Shown here: positions 33,028 through 38,006 of the stretch, piece after piece
Position numbering within the stretch: the stretch's first letter is position 1
How the letters are laid out: each line of letters begins with the position of its first letter
Assembly (NCBI GenBank): GCA_021832085.1
Contig: JAKBLM010000042.1
Location: 1-38,006, forward strand
Length of the DNA stretch: 38,006 nucleotides
Source: Acidobacteriota bacterium
Lineage (GTDB): Bacteria; Acidobacteriota; Terriglobia; Acidiferrales; UBA7541
Direction: 5' to 3'
The notes under the pieces: generated by a model
The model's input: the letters and a program-made list of their open reading frames with translations, nothing else
Told to the model about the DNA's origin: nothing
The model's database searches: none
Program-made: the position numbers and the translations under genes

Positions 33028-35613
33028 GTGCGTATCCGCATTCGCTGGAATCGCGATTTTTGGAAATCCCGCGTCGGTTTGAGCATCGCCGGTGCCGTGC
33101 TGGTGGTGTTCCTGGTGGGGCTGGGGATCTTCCTGCACTACTGGTTCACCTACGAGCACATGATGGACGAGCGGCTGAGCGGGCACGTTTTTAATCAGGC
33201 TTCGGAAGTGTTCAGCGCTCCGGCGAAGATCGAAGTGGGGCAGTCGATGAGTGAGCCGCAGCTGGTGGCCTACCTGCAGCGCGCCGGCTACACCCAACAA
33301 GCCGCTGATTATTCTCCCGGCTGGTATCAGGTTTCAGGTTCCTCGGTGGAGATTCACCCCTTGAAAGACTCGTATTTCGAGGGGACAAACGCCCTTCGGG
33401 TCGATTTTTCCGGGGGAACCATCTCGGCGATCGTGCCCCTCGACGCGGGCCAGAGCGTGAACATGGCGGAAATCGAGCCCACGCTGGTCACCACCCTGTT
33501 TGGCAGTTCGCGCGTTAAGCGGCAGGTGGTGCCATACAGCGAACTGCCTTCCACGCTGATCCACGCGGTACTCGCGGCCGAGGACAAAGGCTTTTTTCAC
33601 GAGCCGGCTTTCAGCGTCAGGCGCATCATTGCGGCCGCGATTGTCGATTTGCGCGAGTGGCGCAAGGCGCAGGGGGCCAGCACGATCACCATGCAGGTGG
33701 CGCGCAGCTTCTTCTTCTCTCGTGCCAAAACCTTCCGCCGGAAGATCAAACAGACGCTGATGGCGGTCGTCCTGAGCCAACATTTTACCAAGCAGCAGAT
33801 TTTCGACCTCTACGCCAACCAGGTCTATCTGGGCAACCGTGGAAGTTTCGCTATCCACGGCTTCGGCGAAGCCGCCCAGTCCTATTTCGGCAAGAGCATC
33901 GACGACCTGAATCTGGCACAAGACGCTTTCCTGGCCGGCATTATTCGCGCTCCAAACTACTATTCCTCTAGTGATCATCATCCCAACCGTGCCTACGACG
34001 CGCGGAACCGCGTGCTCGACTCGATGGTCCGGGACCACTTCATCACGCCGGAGCAGGAGCAGGCCGCGTACAAATTGCCATTGAAGGTGCTGCCGGCTGC
34101 CGTATCGAGCAGCGAGGCACCGTATTTCGTCGATGCGGTGCGCCAGCAGTTGCTCAATCATTTCACCGACACCGAGTTGACCCGGCGGAGTTACCGTGTC
34201 TACACCACGTTGGATCCCCAGCTCCAAGAGGCCGCGGTGCAAGCGGTGGCCGAAGGCATGAAGATGGTCGATCAGAAGCTGGCCTGGCGCTATGCACTGT
34301 GGCGGAAGGAAGGCAAGAAGGTGGAGCGTCCGCAGGTAGCGCTCGTGGTCATCGATCCCCGGACGGGGGCGGTGCGGGCGCTGGTCGGCGGCCGCAATTA
34401 CGCCAAGAGCCAGCTCGACCACGCTTTCTCGCAGGAGCCGACAGGCTCGGCCTTCAAGCCGTTTGTGTACGCTACGGCTTTCTTGAGCGCGATCCGGGGC
34501 CGCAATCCGGTGATTACGCCGGTGTCGACGGTGATCGACGAACCCACCACGTTCATGTTCGACGGCAAGACCTACACCCCCGACGACTACGAGCAACGCT
34601 TCTGCGGCATTGTCACCGCCAAGCAGGCTTTGACCTATTCGCTCAATGTCGCGACGGTGAAATTTGCCCGCATGGCCGGCTACGACAACATCTTGCGGGT
34701 TGCCCGCCGGATGACGCGCGACAATCAGATTCAAGCGACGCCGGCCATGGCACTCGGCTCTTATGACATGAGCCCGATACAGTTGGCTGCCGGCTACACG
34801 GCATTTGACAACAGCGGCATCCGCGCCGAGCCGATGTTTGTTCGCTACGTCGTCCAGAAAAATGGCAAGGTTGTCGAGGAAAATCGCCCCAAAACCACCC
34901 CGGTGCTCGATCCACGCGTGGCGTTTCTTGTCACGTCGCTCATGGAAAGTGTTGTCAACCACGGCACCGGCATCGTCGTGCGCCAGATGGGATTCGATGC
35001 CCCTGCGGCTGCCAAGACGGGCACCGCGCGCGATGGCTGGTTCGCCGGTTTCACCACGAAACTCGAATGCGTGGTTTGGGTCGGCTTCAACGATTATCGC
35101 GACCTGGGCCTGGCTGGCGCCGAATCCGCGGAGCCGATCTGGGCCCTCTTCATGAAGAAAGCGCTCAAGATCCCGGGCTACGACAACCCCCAGCCGTTCA
35201 CGCCGCCTTCCGGCGTGATCGAAGCTTCGATCGATCCGGCAACCGATCAGCTGGCCACGGCAAAATGCCCCGACCCCGAGGAAGACTATTTCATCACGGG
35301 CACCCAGCCGAGCGGGTATTCATCGTTCGGCGGTTCCATGGCGGCCCACCTTTCGGCGCCCGTCTCCTGGATGGGTCGCCTGTTCGGCGCGAATTCCAAG
35401 CCGGCGCCGCCCTACACGAAGCATCCGGCGCATGGCAGGGTCTCCGCACCGGTCATGCCTGCCCCGCCGCAGGCGGCTCCGGCCCGACGCGTGGTGCAGG
35501 CACAGGCATCGCAGCCGGCGAAGCAACGGAAGAAGAAAGGATTTTTCCAGAGGCTTTTCGGTTTCTTCGGCGGGAAAAAGAAATCTTCCGACCATCACCC
35601 GCCGCACCGCTAG
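33028..35613 (+). CDS. class A penicillin-binding protein, PBP1b-like, with degenerate glycosyltransferase motifs
   Basis: An 861-residue bifunctional-type PBP: basic N-terminus, membrane helix (about 14-36), UB2H-like domain (50-120), GT51 domain (about 165-340), transpeptidase domain (about 390-740) and a Pro/Ala/Lys-rich tail. The transpeptidase is intact: S474-AFK, S538-L-N, K663-TGT. The GT51 part is unusual. Motif 1 keeps E185-D186 but reads HEPAFS where HxGxD is expected, and motif 3 has Q242 (RRKIKQTLMA) where the second catalytic Glu normally lies. It may therefore cross-link glycans made by SEDS enzymes rather than polymerise them. GTG 33028 is chosen from its ribosome site and the promoter; the frame is open to an upstream start at 32890 (907 residues). 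Confidence 0.9.
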   Translation: MRIRIRWNRDFWKSRVGLSIAGAVLVVFLVGLGIFLHYWFTYEHMMDERLSGHVFNQASEVFSAPAKIEVGQSMSEPQLVAYLQRAGYTQQAADYSPGWYQVSGSSVEIHPLKDSYFEGTNALRVDFSGGTISAIVPLDAGQSVNMAEIEPTLVTTLFGSSRVKRQVVPYSELPSTLIHAVLAAEDKGFFHEPAFSVRRIIAAAIVDLREWRKAQGASTITMQVARSFFFSRAKTFRRKIKQTLMAVVLSQHFTKQQIFDLYANQVYLGNRGSFAIHGFGEAAQSYFGKSIDDLNLAQDAFLAGIIRAPNYYSSSDHHPNRAYDARNRVLDSMVRDHFITPEQEQAAYKLPLKVLPAAVSSSEAPYFVDAVRQQLLNHFTDTELTRRSYRVYTTLDPQLQEAAVQAVAEGMKMVDQKLAWRYALWRKEGKKVERPQVALVVIDPRTGAVRALVGGRNYAKSQLDHAFSQEPTGSAFKPFVYATAFLSAIRGRNPVITPVSTVIDEPTTFMFDGKTYTPDDYEQRFCGIVTAKQALTYSLNVATVKFARMAGYDNILRVARRMTRDNQIQATPAMALGSYDMSPIQLAAGYTAFDNSGIRAEPMFVRYVVQKNGKVVEENRPKTTPVLDPRVAFLVTSLMESVVNHGTGIVVRQMGFDAPAAAKTGTARDGWFAGFTTKLECVVWVGFNDYRDLGLAGAESAEPIWALFMKKALKIPGYDNPQPFTPPSGVIEASIDPATDQLATAKCPDPEEDYFITGTQPSGYSSFGGSMAAHLSAPVSWMGRLFGANSKPAPPYTKHPAHGRVSAPVMPAPPQAAPARRVVQAQASQPAKQRKKKGFFQRLFGFFGGKKKSSDHHPPHR

Positions 35614-36413
35614 AACAGCAGGCCGTCACCCGCGGATTTCAGCGCAAATAGCCAATCGCGACCTCAAACGAACCAGCCGCAGGCGAACCAACTTGCACTT
35701 GCCGGCCCGTCCACGGTCCCGGACGGCAAACCGCGCTTTCTTCCGGCCGCCAGGTCGACCGCTGTTGTCGTCCCCGCGCTCGTGCCCGGACGTGCGATGT
35801 CGGAAGTGCGGAACTGCCCGAAGAAGCGGTGGGAACGAGGCTCGCCGGACCGGAATTTGGAGTGTTTGTCCCAGGAAGACTATTAGCTAATCTCGCAATA
35901 ACAATCCTTTCCGTTCCATTACCACGTGTCTAGCACATTTTTCTCCCAAGATCGGCGCTCCTGTTAGTCGTTTGCCCGCTTGCAAATCCAAGCGCCGCTG
36001 CTCCGAGAGCCGAGCCGATCGCTGGCCGGGGGATGATGAAATTGTCAATGCTCCAAAAGCAAACACCAGATTTTTTGTTTCCTGCCCGAAGCCGCTTTTT
36101 TCCTGGACTCCTGCGCGCGTGCTAGTAAAATTCTGCTCAAGCGCCACGACAGTTTAGAGGAAGAAAACGGGGAAAGGAAAGTTGGCGTTTAACTGCTTGT
36201 TCAAACCTGCGGATTGTGTTTGCGTGTGTTGTGAAGCGGGGAAAGGGCGGAATACGGGAAACGCAGTTCCTTGTGAGGCGGGTGTCCAACTTCCATCCCT
36301 ACTGCTAGTGGAGTGAACTCGGATGCCGGCGGCGCAAGCGGTTTCGTTTCGCAGCGGAACGTGCGTTGGGCTCTGAAGCAATTCAACCCCCGGGTACCGA
36401 CAGGGAGGATGGA
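35614..36413. other. gene-free region between the PBP and TadG-like genes
   Basis: About 800 bases without a recognisable gene. A hairpin CCGTCC/GGACGG (35707-35712, 35721-35726) lies about 95 bases after the PBP stop without a T tract. The part from about 35880 to 36200 is markedly AT-richer than the flanks and probably holds the regulatory region of the TadG-like gene, though no consensus promoter stands out. GGGAGG directly precedes the next start. Confidence 0.45.
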
Positions 36414-37895
36414 ATGATACGCAAGTCCGAGAGTGGCCAGGCCCTGGTGATTGGAGCGTTTGCCATGGTGGCCCTGCTTGCGGTTGCGGGACTGGCCATC
36501 GATATGGGCGTGCTGCGCTACGACCAGCGGATGCAGCAAACGGCGGCCGATGCCGCTGCGATTGCTGGTGCCGTGCAGTTGGCGCACTACGGGGTTGGCA
36601 CTTCCGAAGTGACTCCGGCGGCCCTGAACGCCTCTGCGGCGAACGGTTTCACCAATAACGTGGGAACGGGAAGTTGCCCGTCCGCCGTTACGGACCTGCC
36701 AACGAACCTCGCCGCTGGTTCTGTCCAGGTGACGGTGTGTAATGGACCCCTCACGGGCCCGCATAGCGTAACGAGCCCCTCCTTCCCCAAGGCCTTGCCC
36801 GCCGACTATGTTCAAGTCTTCGTGTCTGCGGGCCAGCCCACGTATTTCATGAAGGTTTTGGGAATCGACAGCGAGACTGTCACCGCGAGCGCCGTGGCCA
36901 CGAACGTCACCGGTGGGACCGCCAATGGAGCGGGCTGTATCTACACCCTCGAGGGACCGCAGACAACGAAGATAACGGCCGCCAAAGATGCCAGCCTGGG
37001 CACGAGCGGGAGCGTAACCCTGAGCGCCCCAAGCTGCGGTATCAACGATAACGGAGACTTCGTTGCCAATGGAGGCGCCCAGCTAAGCGTGACAGCGGCT
37101 TCGATCGATTATGGCGGCACGTACAACCCTCCAAGCAGCGCTGCCACGATCTCGCCCACGCCGGTGCAGACCCGAACCGCCATTACAGACCCGCTCGCTG
37201 GTGAATACACCATTACGCCCGGCCAGTCGTACGGACCAATCGATATCGCTAGCGGAAACTGTACGGGATCCGGCTGCTCCCAGGTTAGCGAGAGCGGCGG
37301 TGTCTTTACCATCCAGCCTGGCACCTACGACGACATCTGCATACACAGCGGCCAGATCGTCAACTTTTCCGACGGTGGTTCAACGGATGGCGGGTTGTTC
37401 ATCCTCACGGGTGCGTCAACCTGTAACGCAAACATCGAGTTTGAGATCAACTCCTACGCGACCGTTTGCAACAGCGGCACTCCGTGCTCCGGAATGCCGA
37501 AGAGCGCGAATAACGGCGTAACGTTTTACCTTACAGGGAGCGCCTCGGTGAATGTTAGCGGCACCGCGACCGTAAATCTTGTGGCGCCCAATTCGGGACC
37601 GTACGAAGGATTGCTCTTCTACCAGTCCCCGACCGACACTGCATCTGCCTCATTGCTCGGAAACGGGACCTCCTCCTATCAAGGCGCCCTCTATTTCCCG
37701 AGCGCGACGCTGAACTTCGGCGGCGACGCCACCGGTTTCAATTCGAGCGCGCTGTACACGGTCATTGTGGTTAACCAGCTCCAGTTTTACGGCAATCCGG
37801 ACGTCACGATTAACGCGGATTACTCCTCGCTGGCGAACAACGGGGGGCCGCTGGCCGCGGCAATCTCCACGGCCGTGCTTGTGCAACCCAAATAA
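36414..37895 (+). CDS. TadG-like pilus-assembly/secreted protein with TadE/G N-terminus
   Basis: A 493-residue protein. The N-terminus has the TadE/TadG-like pattern SGQALVIGAFAMVALLAVAGLAIDMG, a membrane helix at about 9-31, followed by QTAADAAAIAGA. This is typical of Flp (Tad) pilus-associated minor pseudopilins. The rest is rich in Ser, Thr, Gly and Asn, with scattered Cys (GCIY, SCGI, NCTGSGC, STCN), and looks like a repetitive extracellular beta-structure. No other tad genes are in the window; they could lie to the right. ATG 36414 follows GGGAGG. The coding composition is less GC-rich and more Ser/Thr/Asn-rich than the dcw genes, as usual for surface proteins. Confidence 0.82.
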   Translation: MIRKSESGQALVIGAFAMVALLAVAGLAIDMGVLRYDQRMQQTAADAAAIAGAVQLAHYGVGTSEVTPAALNASAANGFTNNVGTGSCPSAVTDLPTNLAAGSVQVTVCNGPLTGPHSVTSPSFPKALPADYVQVFVSAGQPTYFMKVLGIDSETVTASAVATNVTGGTANGAGCIYTLEGPQTTKITAAKDASLGTSGSVTLSAPSCGINDNGDFVANGGAQLSVTAASIDYGGTYNPPSSAATISPTPVQTRTAITDPLAGEYTITPGQSYGPIDIASGNCTGSGCSQVSESGGVFTIQPGTYDDICIHSGQIVNFSDGGSTDGGLFILTGASTCNANIEFEINSYATVCNSGTPCSGMPKSANNGVTFYLTGSASVNVSGTATVNLVAPNSGPYEGLLFYQSPTDTASASLLGNGTSSYQGALYFPSATLNFGGDATGFNSSALYTVIVVNQLQFYGNPDVTINADYSSLANNGGPLAAAISTAVLVQPK

Positions 37896-38006
37896 TGCAC
37901 AGAATTGGGCCTCATCGGGGCTTGTCATCTGATTGTGCCCCTGGTCGCTTTCGCTGGCTGGCGTCTTGAGGTTCGTCGAGGTTGGCCTTTTGTCGATCTC
38001 CTTGCC

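Overview
The window is a GC-rich stretch of a diderm bacterial chromosome dominated by one complete division and cell wall (dcw) cluster. MurE carries the DNPR motif of meso-diaminopimelate-adding ligases. There are two probable lipoproteins, one of them OmpA-like, so an outer membrane is likely. The gene order (murC-murB-ftsQ with no ddl), a PASTA domain on FtsI, an archaeal/eukaryotic-type ProRS with a zinc tail and a TadG-like pilus protein together make Acidobacteriota my best guess. This is inference, since no rRNA or other phylogenetic marker is present.

Left flank (1-9 kb): the first codons of a leftward gene run off the edge, followed by about 0.8 kb without a gene. Then come a secreted M48 metalloprotease with a clear intrinsic terminator, a DUF4149-type membrane protein, an ABC exporter pair (ATPase plus large permease), a small glycine-rich membrane protein, a leftward AlkA-type DNA glycosylase and a divergent YchF/OBG-like ATPase.

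Centre (9.0-26.4 kb): mraZ-rsmH-ftsL-ftsI-murE-murF-mraY-murD-ftsW-murG-murC-murB-ftsQ-ftsA-ftsZ, all rightward, with 4-bp overlaps or gaps of at most about 55 bp. It looks like one operon, led by a sigma70-type promoter and a helically phased GTGGR repeat array that matches a MraZ operator. Together these genes make UDP-MurNAc-pentapeptide (murB, murC, murD, murE, murF), convert it to lipid II (mraY, murG), polymerise and cross-link it at the septum (ftsW, ftsI, ftsL, ftsQ) and organise the division ring (ftsA, ftsZ). ddl must lie elsewhere.

Right flank (26.4-38 kb): a 0.45 kb gap that may hold a structured RNA, a JAMM/M67 peptidase, leftward glyA, a small secreted protein with a regular G-x-W repeat, proS, an OmpA-family lipoprotein with a coiled coil, a class A PBP1b-like protein and a TadG-like protein. 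The PBP keeps an intact transpeptidase, but its GT51 glycosyltransferase motifs are degenerate.

I see no tRNA, rRNA, CRISPR array, insertion sequence or phage gene. Nothing here amounts to a clearly new biological system. The observations most worth a second look are the degenerate glycosyltransferase of the PBP, the ~14-residue G-x-W repeat protein, the phased MraZ array and the unexplained region after ftsZ.
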